64,000 nucleotides of DNA from Roseomonas nitratireducens (GTDB taxonomy: Bacteria > Pseudomonadota > Alphaproteobacteria > Acetobacterales > Acetobacteraceae): assembly GCF_017813355.1 (NCBI RefSeq), contig NZ_JAGIYZ010000004.1, positions 62,001 to 126,000 of the forward strand, written 5' to 3'. A program made the position numbers and the translations under genes. This document shows, one piece after another, positions 9,874 to 19,782 of this stretch. Position 1 is the first letter of the stretch. Every line of letters begins with the position of its first letter. The notes under the pieces are model-generated. The model saw nothing but the letters and a program-made list of their open reading frames with translations. It made no database searches and was not told where the DNA came from.

Positions 9874-12800
9874 GTGGCCCGCTTCTTCATCGATCGCCCG
9901 GTCTTCGCCTGGGTGATCGCCATCGGGATCATGCTGGCCGGGCTGCTCGCCCTGCGCGGCATGCCCGTCGCGCAATACCCGGCGATCGCCCCGCCCGCGA
10001 TCTCCATCAACGTGAACTTCCCGGGCGCCTCGGCCGAGACGGTGCAGACCACCGTGGTGCAGGTCATCGAGCAGCAGCTGAGCGGCATCGACAACCTGCT
10101 GTACTTCGACTCGCAGACGACCAAGGACGGTGCCGCGCGCATCCAGCTGACCTTCGCGCCCGGCACCAATGCCGACACGGCCCAGGTGCAGGTGCAGAAC
10201 CGCGTGCAGCTGGCGGTGCCCCGCCTGCCGCTGACGGTCCAGCAGCAGGGCATCCGCGTCGTGAAGTCGTCCGGCAACTTCCTGCTCGTGGTGGGCTTCG
10301 TGTCGACCGACGGGCGGATGGAGCGGATCGACATCTCCGACTTCCTGGTGGCCAATGTCCAGGACCCGATCAGCCGCACCCCCGGCGTGGGCGACTTCCA
10401 GGTCTTCGGCGCGCAGTTCGCCATGCGCATCTGGCTGGACCCCGCGAAGCTGGTGAATTTCGGGCTCACGCCGTCCGACGTCGCGGCCGCGGTGCGCGCC
10501 CAGAACGTGCAGGTGTCGAGCGGCGAGATGGGCGCGCTGCCGGCGGTGCCCGGCCAGCAGCTCAACGCCACCATCATCGGCCCGTCCTACCTGCAGACCA
10601 CGGAGGATTTCGGCGCGATCCTGCTGCGCGTGCGCCCGGACGGCGCGCAGGTGCGCCTGCGCGACGTCGCGCGCGTCGAGATCGGCGGCGAGAACTACTC
10701 CATCACCACCCTGCTGGACGGGCGGCCGTCCAGCGGCATCGGCATCCGGCTGGCCAGCGGGGCCAATGCGCTCGACACCGCGGCGGCGATCCGCGCGACC
10801 ATCGACCGCCTGCGCCCGAGCTTCCCGCAGGGGCTCGAGGTCGTCTACCTGCAGGACACCACGCCCTTCGTGCAGCGTTCGATCAAGGCCGTGATCATGA
10901 CGCTGCTGGAGGCGGTGGTGCTCGTCTTCATCGTGATGTTCGTGTTCCTGCAGAACCTGCGCGCCACGCTCATCCCGACCATGGCGATCCCGGTGGTGCT
11001 GCTGGGCACCTTCGCGGTGCTGCAGGCGCTCGGGTTCAGCGTGAACACGCTGACCATGTTCGGCCTGGTGCTGGCCATCGGCCTGCTGGTGGACGACGCC
11101 ATCGTGGTGGTCGAGAACGTCGAGCGCGTGATGGCCGAGGAGCATCTCTCCCCGCTGGAGGCGACGCGGCGGTCGATGGACCAGATCACCGGCGCGCTGG
11201 TGGGCATCGGCCTCGTGCTCTCGGCGGTGTTCCTGCCGATGGCCTTCTTCGGCGGATCCGTCGGCGTCATCTACCGGCAATTCTCGGTGACCGTGGCGAC
11301 GGCCATGGCGCTGTCGGTGCTGGTCGCGATCTTCTTCACGCCGGTGCTCTGCGCCACCCTGCTGCGGCCGCACAAGCCGGACCAGGGCAAGCGCGGCGTC
11401 TTCGGCTGGTTCAACCGCGGCTTCGACCGCATGACGCGCGGCTATGTCGGCGGCGTGCGCGCCAGCCTGCGCCGGCCGGCGCGGATGCTGGTGGTCTACG
11501 CCGCGCTGCTGGGCGCGCTCGGCTACGGCTTCCTGCGCCTGCCCGGCGGCTTCCTGCCGAACGAGGACCAGGGGATCGCCTTCGTGCAGGTCACCGCCCC
11601 GCCCGGCGCGACGGCCGACCGCACGCAGCGCGCGCTCGACGAGCTGGGCCGCTACCTCCGCGAGGAGGAGGGCGCCGTGGTCGACAATTTCTTCGCCATC
11701 AACGGCTTCAGCTTCGGCGGCCGCGGGCAGAATTCCGGGCTGGGCTTCATCACCCTGCGCGACTGGGACGTGCGGCGCGGCGCGCAGGACAACGTCCAGC
11801 CGCTGACGGCGCGGATCAACGCGCGCTTCGGCGGCTACCAGGACGCGCTGATCGTGGCGTCCTCCCCGCCCGCGGTGCGGGAACTCGGCAACGCCACCGG
11901 CTTCGCCTTCCAGCTGCTGGATCGCGGGGGTCAGGGGCATGCGGCGCTGATGGCGGCGCGCGACCAGCTGCTGTCCCTGGCGGCGGCCAGCCCCATGCTG
12001 ACGCGGGTGCGGCCCAACGGGCTGAACGACGAGGCGCAGTTCCGCCTCATCGTCGACTGGGAACGCGCCAGCGCGCTTGGCCTGTCGGTCACCGACGTGA
12101 ACGCGACGCTGTCGACCGCCTGGGGGTCGACCTACGTCAACGACTTCATGGATCGCGGGCGCGTCAAGCGGGTCTTCATGCAGGGCCAGCCGGAGGCGCG
12201 CATGGTGCCGAGCGACCTCGACAAATGGTTCGTGCGCAACGCGCAGGGGCAGATGGTGCCGTTCTCCGCCTTCGGCCGCACGGTGTGGGAATTCGGCTCC
12301 CCGCGGCTGGAACGCTTCAACGGCGTCGCCTCCCGCGAGATCCAGGGCATGCCCGCCGCGGGCTTCACGACCGGCGAGGCGATGGCGGAGATGGAGCGGC
12401 TCGCGGCGCAGCTTCCGCCCGGCTTCGCCTTCGAATGGAGCGGCATCTCCTTCCAGGAGCGGCAATCCTCCGGCCAGGCGCCGGCGCTCTATGCCCTGTC
12501 GCTGATCGTGGTGTTCCTGTGCCTGGCGGCGCTCTACGAAAGCTGGTCGATCCCGACCGCGGTGATGCTGGCGGTGCCGCTCGGCGTGCTGGGCGCGGTG
12601 CTCGCCACCCTGTTCAAGGGCCTGGCCAACGACGTGTACTTCCAGGTCGGCCTGCTCGCCACGATCGGGCTGACGGCGAAGAACGCCATCCTGATCGTCG
12701 AATTCGCGCGGGAGGGTTTCGACCGCGGCCTGTCGCTCGCCGAGGCGGCGGAGGAGGCGGCGCGCCAGCGGCTGCGGCCGATCATCATGACCTCGCTCGC

Positions 12801-13023
12801 CTTCACGCTGGGCGTCGTGCCGCTCGCCATCGCGAGTGGCGCCGGGTCCGGCGCGCAGAACGCGATCGGCATCGGCGTGATCGGCGGCGTGGTCGCGGGC
12901 ACCGTGCTCGCGGTGATCTTCGTGCCCCTGTTCTTCGTGCTGGTGCTGCGCGTGTTCGGCGCGCGGCGGAAGGAGGAGGCGACGCATGCGCCGGCTTCCT
13001 CCCTGCCCGCCCCGGCGGAGTGA
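9874..13023 (+). CDS. RND multidrug efflux pump, HAE1 family (AcrB/MexB-like)
   Basis: An inner-membrane proton-driven exporter of 1049 residues, the normal AcrB length. The N-terminus [16 protein letters not shown] is the family signature. The proton-relay aspartates fall at Asp407 and Asp408 ([17 protein letters not shown]), exactly the AcrB numbering, and TM4 and TM10 motifs are intact. It starts with GTG. The broad range of this family (antibiotics, dyes, detergents, solvents) makes the substrate unpredictable. It must recruit an outer-membrane channel encoded elsewhere. The TetR gene just downstream is its likely regulator. Confidence 0.95.
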   Translation: MARFFIDRPVFAWVIAIGIMLAGLLALRGMPVAQYPAIAPPAISINVNFPGASAETVQTTVVQVIEQQLSGIDNLLYFDSQTTKDGAARIQLTFAPGTNADTAQVQVQNRVQLAVPRLPLTVQQQGIRVVKSSGNFLLVVGFVSTDGRMERIDISDFLVANVQDPISRTPGVGDFQVFGAQFAMRIWLDPAKLVNFGLTPSDVAAAVRAQNVQVSSGEMGALPAVPGQQLNATIIGPSYLQTTEDFGAILLRVRPDGAQVRLRDVARVEIGGENYSITTLLDGRPSSGIGIRLASGANALDTAAAIRATIDRLRPSFPQGLEVVYLQDTTPFVQRSIKAVIMTLLEAVVLVFIVMFVFLQNLRATLIPTMAIPVVLLGTFAVLQALGFSVNTLTMFGLVLAIGLLVDDAIVVVENVERVMAEEHLSPLEATRRSMDQITGALVGIGLVLSAVFLPMAFFGGSVGVIYRQFSVTVATAMALSVLVAIFFTPVLCATLLRPHKPDQGKRGVFGWFNRGFDRMTRGYVGGVRASLRRPARMLVVYAALLGALGYGFLRLPGGFLPNEDQGIAFVQVTAPPGATADRTQRALDELGRYLREEEGAVVDNFFAINGFSFGGRGQNSGLGFITLRDWDVRRGAQDNVQPLTARINARFGGYQDALIVASSPPAVRELGNATGFAFQLLDRGGQGHAALMAARDQLLSLAAASPMLTRVRPNGLNDEAQFRLIVDWERASALGLSVTDVNATLSTAWGSTYVNDFMDRGRVKRVFMQGQPEARMVPSDLDKWFVRNAQGQMVPFSAFGRTVWEFGSPRLERFNGVASREIQGMPAAGFTTGEAMAEMERLAAQLPPGFAFEWSGISFQERQSSGQAPALYALSLIVVFLCLAALYESWSIPTAVMLAVPLGVLGAVLATLFKGLANDVYFQVGLLATIGLTAKNAILIVEFAREGFDRGLSLAEAAEEAARQRLRPIIMTSLAFTLGVVPLAIASGAGSGAQNAIGIGVIGGVVAGTVLAVIFVPLFFVLVLRVFGARRKEEATHAPASSLPAPAE

Positions 13024-13029
13024 CGGGGC

Positions 13030-13716
13030 ATGGGCGAGGTGCTCGACCGTCCGACCACCCCGGCCGGGCCCCGGGCCGGCGCGCGCGCCGCGATGCCGGA
13101 CTGCGCGCGGCGCCTGCGGCTCTGCGAAGCCGCCGCGGGCGTCTTCCTGCGCGATGGCTACGCGGCGGCGAGCATGGACGAGGTGGCCCGCGTGGCGGGC
13201 ATGTCCAAGCGCACGCTCTACCAGGTCTTCCCCTCCAAGGCCGCGCTGTTCGAGGAGACGATCGCCGCGACCCTCGTGCCGATCGCGCTCGACACCGACC
13301 TCGAGCGTGAGCCCGACCTGCGGCGCGCGCTGACGGGCATCCTGGTCGCGGCCGCCGAGCATCTCCTCGCGGAGCGGCAGATCGGCATCTTCCGCCTCGT
13401 GATCGGCGAGCGGCATCGCTCGCCGGAACTCGCGGCGGCGACGCATCGCGTGCTGACGGCCCGAGGATCGAGCGTGCTCGAGCGCCGGCTCGCGACCGAG
13501 GCGGCGGCGGGGTGCCTTGCCCTGTCCAATCCAGGGACGGCGGCACGCATGCTCTACGGCATGGTGCTCGGCTCGGCGCAGATGCGCCTGCTGCTCGGCG
13601 TGCGCGATCCGCCGCGACGCGCCGAGATCGTCGCGCTGGCGGAGGAGGCGGTCGGCCTCTTTCTCGACGGCGCGGCGCCGCGCGGCCAGCAGGCGCAGGC
13701 GGCGGGAAGGCGCTGA
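13030..13716 (+). CDS. TetR/AcrR-family transcriptional regulator
   Basis: A 228-residue regulator. The TetR helix-turn-helix is clear at about 25-75, with the recognition segment MDEVARVAGMSKRTLYQVF and then PSKAALFE. The C-terminal ligand domain resembles the TetR_C group often paired with AcrAB pumps. Its start lies 7 bases after the pump stop, so it is probably cotranscribed with the pump rather than divergent as acrR usually is. Repression of the pump operon, relieved by pump substrates, is the likely role. The first 22 residues are low-complexity; ATG 13093 is an in-frame alternative start. Confidence 0.9.
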   Translation: MGEVLDRPTTPAGPRAGARAAMPDCARRLRLCEAAAGVFLRDGYAAASMDEVARVAGMSKRTLYQVFPSKAALFEETIAATLVPIALDTDLEREPDLRRALTGILVAAAEHLLAERQIGIFRLVIGERHRSPELAAATHRVLTARGSSVLERRLATEAAAGCLALSNPGTAARMLYGMVLGSAQMRLLLGVRDPPRRAEIVALAEEAVGLFLDGAAPRGQQAQAAGRR

Positions 13717-13801
13717 TCCGCCCGGGGGCGGGCGGGTTGCTCGCGATCCCCATGCGCATCGCGTCGGAATGAACGGCGCGACCGGCCGGGCACGGATCGC
13801 C

Positions 13802-14500
13802 TCAGTTCGTCGCCGCCTCGGCCAAAGCCCGCTCGAGCATGGCCGGCGCGCGGATGACGAGCGCCCCCCTCGTCCGTTCCAGCACGCCGTCGCGCAGCAG
13901 CCGCGCGATCTCGCGCGAGACGGCCTCCCGGCGCGCCCCGATGCGCAGCGCGATGATCTGCTGGACCGGTGGCGGGGAGATCGCCCGCTCCCCGCCCGCG
14001 CCGGCCGGGTTCGAGCGGCGCAGCAGCTCGGCGTAGAGCCTGTGCCGGATGTCCAGGCTCGTCAGTTCGAGCATGCGCGCATTCGTCTCGCGGATGCGGC
14101 TCGTCAGCACCTGCATCAGCCTGCGCGAAAGGTCGGGCGCCTCGGCCATCAGCGCCATGAAGGCGGCGCCCGGCAGGCGGCAGATGCGGCTGCGATGCAG
14201 GGCGATGACGGATGCCGACCGCGGCGCGCCGTCGATCGCGGCCATCTCGCCGAAGAAGCGGCCGGCGGGGACGTCGTCGAGGATCAGCTCGCGCCCGCCC
14301 GGCGTGCGCACCGAGATGCGCACGCTGCCCGAGAGCACGAAGAAGACGTCGTCGGACGGGTCGTCGAAGTCGAGGATCAGGCGGCCTGCCTCGGCGGTCA
14401 GCCAGTGCGCGCGCCTGCCGTGGCGAAGGGCGAGCTCGGGCGCGATGCCGCTGAAGAAGGGGATGACCGCCAGGGTCTCGGCGCGGCGGGGGGCGTTCAT
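13802..14500 (-). CDS. Crp/Fnr-family transcriptional regulator with cNMP-binding signature
   Basis: A 232-residue regulator with an N-terminal cyclic-nucleotide-binding beta-roll and a C-terminal winged helix. The phosphate-binding cassette keeps Gly84-Glu85 (FFGE) and Arg94-Ser95 (PRSA), which correspond to Gly71/Glu72 and Arg82/Ser83 that hold cAMP in E. coli CRP. It has no FNR-type N-terminal cysteine cluster. The helix-turn-helix lies in LRIGARREAVSREIARLL. It diverges from the binding-protein/kinase/cyclase operon, and a CRP-like site lies between them. The start is uncertain: ATG 14521 also fits and neither has a clear ribosome-binding site. Confidence 0.88.
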   Translation of the reverse strand: MNAPRRAETLAVIPFFSGIAPELALRHGRRAHWLTAEAGRLILDFDDPSDDVFFVLSGSVRISVRTPGGRELILDDVPAGRFFGEMAAIDGAPRSASVIALHRSRICRLPGAAFMALMAEAPDLSRRLMQVLTSRIRETNARMLELTSLDIRHRLYAELLRRSNPAGAGGERAISPPPVQQIIALRIGARREAVSREIARLLRDGVLERTRGALVIRAPAMLERALAEAATN

Positions 14501-14884
14501 GCCCGCGGGCCGGCCGGCCATGTCGCCAGGCTGCGGCCGATGGCCTTCGCGTCTCCCATGCCATGCCTCCCACGCCGGACGCCGGGAGGGTGCGATCAGC
14601 CCGCCGGATCCGATGTGCGATTTGACACACAGTGATGGCGCGCCGCCAGGGCAGGCTTGGGGCCGAGGACGAGGCAGGGAGGCTTTCCCCGATGCATGCT
14701 GGGTTGCCGCGCCGCGCGTGGCCGAACGGAACTCGCGCGCCCGCCGCGGCGCGGTCATGCTGTGCCCGTCGGCCTCGGCACGGGGCCGGCGCGGCGACGC
14801 ATGGCGAGGGCACGGCCGGGCCAGGGCGATGACCGGGGCAACGGCGCCGCTCGCGCGCGGCCCGGGCGCATGAGGAACGGGCAT
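14501..14884. other. Divergent promoter region between Crp/Fnr gene and sensory operon
   Basis: About 380 bases serving both transcription units. It holds a CRP-like palindrome at 14614-14629 overlapping a TTGACA hexamer. No -10 box stands out in this GC-rich DNA, and no small gene is supported. Confidence 0.55.
14614..14629. promoter_or_regulatory. CRP-like operator, TGTG-N8-CACA
   Basis: TGTGCGATTTGACACA matches the outer bases and spacing of the CRP consensus TGTGA-N6-TCACA; the inner A/T pair is not kept. TTGACA at 14622-14627 could be a -35 element, so a bound regulator would overlap it. The site is about 115 bases upstream of the Crp/Fnr start and 255 upstream of the operon start. Confidence 0.45.
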
Positions 14885-15853
14885 ATGCTTCGGCGCCGGA
14901 TGCTGCTGGCCGGGTCGCTCGCCGCAACGGGCGCGATGCCCGCGCGCGGGCAGGGGCGCGTGGCGCGCCTCGGCCTGCTGTCCTCCGGGCAGATCTCGAT
15001 CGACCAGTTCCGGCAATGGGGCCTGCCCGAACTGGCGCGCGAAGGCTTCGTCGAGGGCCGGACGCTGCAGTTCTTCGCCCGCTCCTCCGATGGCGATCCG
15101 GCACGCCTGGCGCCGCTGGCCGCCGAGGTCATCGCGGCGCGACCGGATGTCGTGATCGCGGTGTCGAACCCGGTGGCCCATGTGCTCCGCGCGCGCGATC
15201 CCGGCCTGCCCATCGTGATGGGCTTCGCGGGCACCGATCCGGTGGCCGATGGCCTCGCGGCAAGCCTGGCGCGTCCCGGCGGCAGCGTCACAGGCGTGGT
15301 GATGCTCGCCGAGGAACTCGACCTGAAGCGGCTCGAGATGCTGCGCTTGGCGCTGCCGGGGGCGCGGCGGATCGGCTACCTCGCGGGCGCCACCTTCGTG
15401 CCGTCGCGCGTGCCGGCCATGGTGGCGGCCGCGGCGCGCATGGGCGTGGAACTGGTGGCGGTGAGCGCGGGCGGCCCGGAAAGCCTCGGCCCGGCCTTCG
15501 CCGCCCTGCGGAGCGCGGACGTGCACGCCGTCGTCGTCGGTTCCTTCCCCGGCTTCTCGACCCATGCCGCCGCGCTGGCCGCCCTGGCGCGCGGGTCCCG
15601 CCTGCCGACGATCTGCGAATGGCGCACCATGGCGGAAGCCGGCTGCCTGATCAGCCATGGTCCCGTGAACGAGGAGCTGCGCCGCCAGGTCGCGCGCCAT
15701 GTCGCGCGCATCCTGCGAGGCCAGCCGCCCGGCGAGATCCCGATGTTCCAGGCCGAGCGCTTCGAGACCGTGGTGAACCTGCGCACCGCGCGGGAGATCG
15801 GCGTCGAGGTGCCCGCGCTCGTGCTCGCAGCGGCGCAGGAGGTGATCGAATGA
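14885..15853 (+). CDS. ABC-type substrate-binding protein (PF04392 family), copy 1
   Basis: The first of five tandem paralogues, 322 residues, with a twin-arginine-like signal (MLRRRMLLAG). Family markers are SLARPGGSVTG near residue 132, the AGCLISHG variant of GGLMSYG, and a C-terminus ending EVIE. The family consists of two-lobed periplasmic proteins related to TrpX and usually serves an ABC importer, but no permease or ATPase follows. ATG 14885 was chosen with GAGG upstream; ATG 14870 is in frame. The stop overlaps the next start as ATGA, and the last codons supply a very strong ribosome-binding site (AGGAGGTGATC, 15837-15847) for copy 2. Confidence 0.88.
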   Translation: MLRRRMLLAGSLAATGAMPARGQGRVARLGLLSSGQISIDQFRQWGLPELAREGFVEGRTLQFFARSSDGDPARLAPLAAEVIAARPDVVIAVSNPVAHVLRARDPGLPIVMGFAGTDPVADGLAASLARPGGSVTGVVMLAEELDLKRLEMLRLALPGARRIGYLAGATFVPSRVPAMVAAAARMGVELVAVSAGGPESLGPAFAALRSADVHAVVVGSFPGFSTHAAALAALARGSRLPTICEWRTMAEAGCLISHGPVNEELRRQVARHVARILRGQPPGEIPMFQAERFETVVNLRTAREIGVEVPALVLAAAQEVIE

Positions 15854-16821
15854 TCGCGCGGCGTGCGCTGCCGCTGATCGCCTTGCCGGGCCTGGCGCAT
15901 GCGCAGGCACGTCCGCGACGCATCGCGCTCATCGTCTCGAGCGCCGAAGGCGATCCCGACGCGAATGGCCGCGCCGCCGCGCTGCGCGAAGGGCTGCGCG
16001 CCCTCGGCTGGATCGAGGGCCGCAACATCGAGATCGTCCACCGCTGGGGTGCCGGCGACCTCGCGCGCGCCGAGGCCCACGCGCAGGAGATGGTCGCGCT
16101 CGCGCCCGACATCATCGTCTCGAACGGCACGCCGCAGCTGGCGGCGCTGCAACGCCACAACCGCGCGATCCCGGTCGTCTTCGTCGTCGTCGTGGACCCG
16201 GTGGGCGCGGGCTTCGTCCGCAGCATGGCCAGGCCCGGCGGCCATGTCACCGGCTTCGCGACCTATGAGCCGGAGCTGGGCGGGAAGTGGCTCGACCTGC
16301 TGCGCGAATTCGACCCGGCGATGCGCCGCGTCGCGATCGTGAACGATCCCGACTTCAGGGGCTTCGCGGGCCTCGCGCGGCATGTCCACGAGCGTGCCGC
16401 CGCGATCGGCCTCGCCAGCGTCGACATCCATTTCCGCCGGCCGGAGCAGCCGGTCGAGGCGCTGCTGGCGGAGGCCGCGGCGGGTGGCGACACGGGCATC
16501 ATCGCCATGCCCACGGCGCTCAACCTGCTCGCGCGCGCGCGGCTGATCGACGCCGCGCGCGAGACGCGCATGCCGGCGATCTACCCGTTCCGGCCCTTCG
16601 TCGATTCCGGCGGCCTGATGTCCTACGGGTTCGAGCCGCTCGACCTGTTCCGCCGCAGCGCCGCCTATGTCGACCGCATCCTGCGCGGGGAGGCGCCGGG
16701 TGACCTGCCCGTGCAGCTCCCGACGCGCTTCGAGTTCTTCGTCAACCGGCGGACCGCCCGCGCGCTGGGCCGGGACTTCCCCGACCTGCTCCTGGCCCGC
16801 GCCGACGAGGTGATCGAATGA
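15850..16821 (+). CDS. ABC-type substrate-binding protein (PF04392 family), copy 2
   Basis: A 323-residue paralogue with a short signal peptide ending AHAQA. It carries SMARPGGHVTG near residue 127, GGLMSYGFE near 255, and the family C-terminal block FEFFVNRRTARALG...ARADEVIE. It overlaps copy 1 and copy 3 by four bases each, so expression is translationally coupled. Divergence from its sisters in the ligand lobes suggests a different ligand. It most likely works in the periplasm as a sensor input for the downstream kinase, since no importer is present; that is inference. Confidence 0.88.
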   Translation: MIARRALPLIALPGLAHAQARPRRIALIVSSAEGDPDANGRAAALREGLRALGWIEGRNIEIVHRWGAGDLARAEAHAQEMVALAPDIIVSNGTPQLAALQRHNRAIPVVFVVVVDPVGAGFVRSMARPGGHVTGFATYEPELGGKWLDLLREFDPAMRRVAIVNDPDFRGFAGLARHVHERAAAIGLASVDIHFRRPEQPVEALLAEAAAGGDTGIIAMPTALNLLARARLIDAARETRMPAIYPFRPFVDSGGLMSYGFEPLDLFRRSAAYVDRILRGEAPGDLPVQLPTRFEFFVNRRTARALGRDFPDLLLARADEVIE

Positions 16822-17789
16822 TCGCGCGGCGCGCCCTGCCCGCGCTTCTGCTCGCCCCCGGCGTCGCGCGGGCGCAGCGCCGGCCGCCGACCGTCGCCTT
16901 CGTCGGCTTCGGCTCGGTCGAGGCCGACCGCCTCTCGGTGATCGCCTTCCGCGAGGGCATGCAGTCCCAAGGCCAGGTGGAAGGGCGCGGCTGGCGCTTC
17001 GAACATCGCCACGCGGACGGGGACACCGCGCGCGGGCTTGAGATCATCCGCGACTTCGCCGCGATGCCGGTGGATGTCTTCCTGGTGCCCGGCCCTTCGG
17101 CGGCGCGTGCGGTGCGGCGCGCCACCGCCATCCCCCTCGTCGCCGTCGGGCTGCCGCCGGTGCAGGGCGACCCGGAGCTCTTCGCCTCCCTCGCGCGGCC
17201 CGGCGGGTCGGTCACCGGCTTCGCGAGCTTCGGGGAGGAGATGGCCGCCAAGCGCGCGGAGCTGCTGCGCGAGATGATCCCGGGCCTCGCCACGATCGGC
17301 GTGCTGCACAACGCCACCGACCCGACCTTCGACGCCTGGGGCCGCATGACCGCGGCCTCCGCGCGCGGCATGGGGCTCGACACGCTGCTCCTGCCGCTCA
17401 CGAGCCCCGATCCGGCGGCGCTGCAGGACGCAATGGCGGCGCTGGCGGCGCGCGGGGGGCGCGCGCTGATCGTGGTGCGCGACTTCCTCACCAGCTCGAT
17501 GATCGAGGCGATCATCGCGACCGCCATGGCGCACCGCATCGCCGTGGTGGCCGACCAGGCGCGCTTCGCCCAGGCCGGCGCGCTGATGAGCTACGGGGCG
17601 AGCCTGCCCGACCTGTTCCGCCGCGCCGCCGGCTATGTCGTCCGGATCCTGCGGGGGGAACGGCCGGGTGACCTTCCGGTCCAGCTGCCGACCGCGATCG
17701 AGTTCGTGGTGAACCTGCGGACGGCGCGCGCGCTCGGCCTGACGGTTCCGCACGCGATCCTGGCGCGGGCGGAGGATGTGATCGAATGA
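16818..17789 (+). CDS. ABC-type substrate-binding protein (PF04392 family), copy 3
   Basis: A 323-residue paralogue with the signal peptide MIARRALPALLLAPGVARAQ, nearly the same N-terminal codons as copy 2, consistent with local duplication. Markers are SLARPGGSVTGFAS near 130, GALMSYGAS near 255, RILRGERPGDLPVQLPT and a C-terminus ending DVIE. It starts inside the stop of copy 2 (ATGA), preceded by GAGGTGATC at 16807-16815, and its own stop overlaps copy 4. The ligand is unknown. Confidence 0.88.
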   Translation: MIARRALPALLLAPGVARAQRRPPTVAFVGFGSVEADRLSVIAFREGMQSQGQVEGRGWRFEHRHADGDTARGLEIIRDFAAMPVDVFLVPGPSAARAVRRATAIPLVAVGLPPVQGDPELFASLARPGGSVTGFASFGEEMAAKRAELLREMIPGLATIGVLHNATDPTFDAWGRMTAASARGMGLDTLLLPLTSPDPAALQDAMAALAARGGRALIVVRDFLTSSMIEAIIATAMAHRIAVVADQARFAQAGALMSYGASLPDLFRRAAGYVVRILRGERPGDLPVQLPTAIEFVVNLRTARALGLTVPHAILARAEDVIE

Positions 17790-18823
17790 TCGAGGCCATG
17801 CAGATGGAAACGAGGGGCAGCAGCATGCAACGACCCGACCGACAGCCCCGCCTGCCCGCGCGCCGCGCGCTGCTCGCGGCCCTCGCCGCGGCGCCTGCGC
17901 TGCCGCTCCACGCGCAGACCCTGGCCGCGCGGCCGCTGCGCATCGGCTACATCGTCAACGGGCCGGAGCGGACGATCTTCGAGGAGAAGTTCGAGCTGGG
18001 CATGCGGGAGAACGGCTATGTCGTCGGGCGCAACCTGACGATCGACTACCGCCACCAGCTTCGCCCGGACCACGATCTGTCGGACGTCATGCGGTCCTTC
18101 GTCGAGGCGCGGGTGGATGCGATCGTCTGCTCGACGCGCGGCGGCGTGCTCGCGGCGCGCGCGGCCACCACCACCATCCCCATCGTCTTCGGCGCGACGC
18201 GCGACGCGATCCAGGACGGGCTGGTGCAGAGCCTGGCGCGGCCCGAGGGCAACGTCACCGGCCAGTCCTTCCATGCCGGCGAGCTGACCGCCAAGCGCAT
18301 CCAGCTGATGCGGGAAGCCTTCCCCGAGGCGCGCCGCTTCGCCGTGATCTTCAACATCTACTACCCCTCGCAGATCCAGATCGACGAGGCGGAGCGGGCG
18401 CAGGCGGCGCTCGGCATCGAGCTCGTCTTCCAGGGCATCGCGGTGCCCGAGGGGCTGGAGGATGCCTTCGCCGACCTCAGGCGGCGCGGGATCGCGGCGC
18501 TGTTCGTCGTCTCCGACGTCTCGACCATCACCAGCCGCGTCCGGCTCGGGGAGACGGCGTTGCGCCACCGCATCCCCATGGTCATGTCGAACAAGCGCTA
18601 CCTGACGGGCGGCGCGCTGATGAGCTACGGGCCGGATATCAGCGAGGGCTTCCGCCGCGCCGCCCGCCAGGTGGTGCGCGCGGCGAACGGCACGCCCATC
18701 AGCTTCCTGCCGGTGGAGAACCCGACGCATTTCGAGTTCGTCATCGACCTGCGCGCGGCACGGACGCTGGGCGTCGAGATCACCCAGCCGATGCTGGCGC
18801 GGGCGGACGACGTGATCGAATGA
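17786..18823 (+). CDS. ABC-type substrate-binding protein (PF04392 family), copy 4
   Basis: A 345-residue paralogue with a longer N-terminus. The signal peptide core is RRALLAALAAAPALPLHAQ. Markers are SLARPEGNVTGQS (Glu replaces the first Gly), GALMSYGPD and an ending of DVIE. Two starts are possible: 17786, which overlaps copy 3 as ATGA and has GGAGG ten bases upstream, or ATG 17825 preceded by GAGGGG. The first is used here. The second would give a more normal signal peptide. The closest relatives may be the urea- or amino-acid-linked members, but no ligand can be assigned. Confidence 0.88.
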   Translation: MIEAMQMETRGSSMQRPDRQPRLPARRALLAALAAAPALPLHAQTLAARPLRIGYIVNGPERTIFEEKFELGMRENGYVVGRNLTIDYRHQLRPDHDLSDVMRSFVEARVDAIVCSTRGGVLAARAATTTIPIVFGATRDAIQDGLVQSLARPEGNVTGQSFHAGELTAKRIQLMREAFPEARRFAVIFNIYYPSQIQIDEAERAQAALGIELVFQGIAVPEGLEDAFADLRRRGIAALFVVSDVSTITSRVRLGETALRHRIPMVMSNKRYLTGGALMSYGPDISEGFRRAARQVVRAANGTPISFLPVENPTHFEFVIDLRAARTLGVEITQPMLARADDVIE

Positions 18824-19782
18824 TCGGCCGCCGCGCCGCCCTAGCGCTGCCGCTGGCCGCGGCCGCCCGCGACGCCGACGCGCAGCCGCGCCGCCCGCGG
18901 CGCATCGGCTACGTCCATTCGGTGAGCATCGGGCCGGCGAACAACGCGACGCGCATCATCGGCGGCCATCTCCGGCAGCGCGGCTTCGTCGACGCCCAGA
19001 CGCTGTTCCTGCGGGCAGGGCGGGGTGACCCGGCGGTCCTGGAACGCGCGATCGAGGAACTGCTCGCGCACGATCCCGGCGCGCTGATCGCGGTCGGGGC
19101 GCCGGCGGTCTTCGCGGCGGCGCGGCTGGGCCGCGGCGTGCCGGTCGTGGCCGTCGACCTCGAGACGGATCCCGTCGCCGCCGGCCTCGCCGCGTCGGAT
19201 GCGCGGCCGGGCGGCCATGTCACCGGCCTGTTCCTCGACCAGCCCTCGCTCGCGGGCAAGTGGCTCGACCTGCTGCTCGAACTCGCGCCGGCGACGCGGC
19301 ACGTCGTCTTCCTGTGGGATCCGGCGACCGGCCCCCACCAGCGCGACGTCGCCGTCGTGCAGGCGGGGCGCCGGCGCCTGACGGCCGCGGTGGTCAACCC
19401 CTTCGATACGGATGCGCTGCCATCCGCGCTGGCGCGGGCCGCCCGCGGCACCGTCGGTGTCGTCATGCTCACCGCGCCCGGGATCACGGAGCATCTTGGA
19501 AGGATCGGCGGGATGCTCCAGGCTATGGGCGTGCCAGGCGTGACCTTCCTCGCGAACTTCGTCGGGTCGGGCTTCGCGATGGGCTACGGCGTGGACCAGC
19601 CGCACTATTTCGCCCGCGCCGCGGTGCTCGCCGAGCGCATCCTCGACGGCGAGGATCCGGGCGCCATACCGATCGAGCGGCCGACCCGCTTCCGCTTCGC
19701 GATCGACCTGCGGGCCACCGGCACGCTCGGCCTCGCGGTGCCGCACACGCTGCTCGCCCTGGCGGACGAGGTGCTGGAATGA
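18820..19782 (+). CDS. ABC-type substrate-binding protein (PF04392 family), copy 5
   Basis: The most diverged of the five paralogues, 320 residues. The LARPGG motif reads SDARPGGHVTG, GGLMSYG reads GFAMGYGVD, and the C-terminus is EVLE. The signal peptide is short and ends near ADAQ. It overlaps copy 4 and the histidine kinase gene by four bases each, so it joins the binding-protein block directly to the signalling block. Its position and divergence make it a candidate for the copy that touches the kinase sensor domain, though any of the five could. Confidence 0.87.
   Translation: MIGRRAALALPLAAAARDADAQPRRPRRIGYVHSVSIGPANNATRIIGGHLRQRGFVDAQTLFLRAGRGDPAVLERAIEELLAHDPGALIAVGAPAVFAAARLGRGVPVVAVDLETDPVAAGLAASDARPGGHVTGLFLDQPSLAGKWLDLLLELAPATRHVVFLWDPATGPHQRDVAVVQAGRRRLTAAVVNPFDTDALPSALARAARGTVGVVMLTAPGITEHLGRIGGMLQAMGVPGVTFLANFVGSGFAMGYGVDQPHYFARAAVLAERILDGEDPGAIPIERPTRFRFAIDLRATGTLGLAVPHTLLALADEVLE

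Noticed and set aside
9790-13446. Minus-strand open frame of 1218 codons opposite the RND pump
   Set aside because: Same antisense artefact; the pump on the plus strand is unambiguous down to AcrB-equivalent residue numbers.
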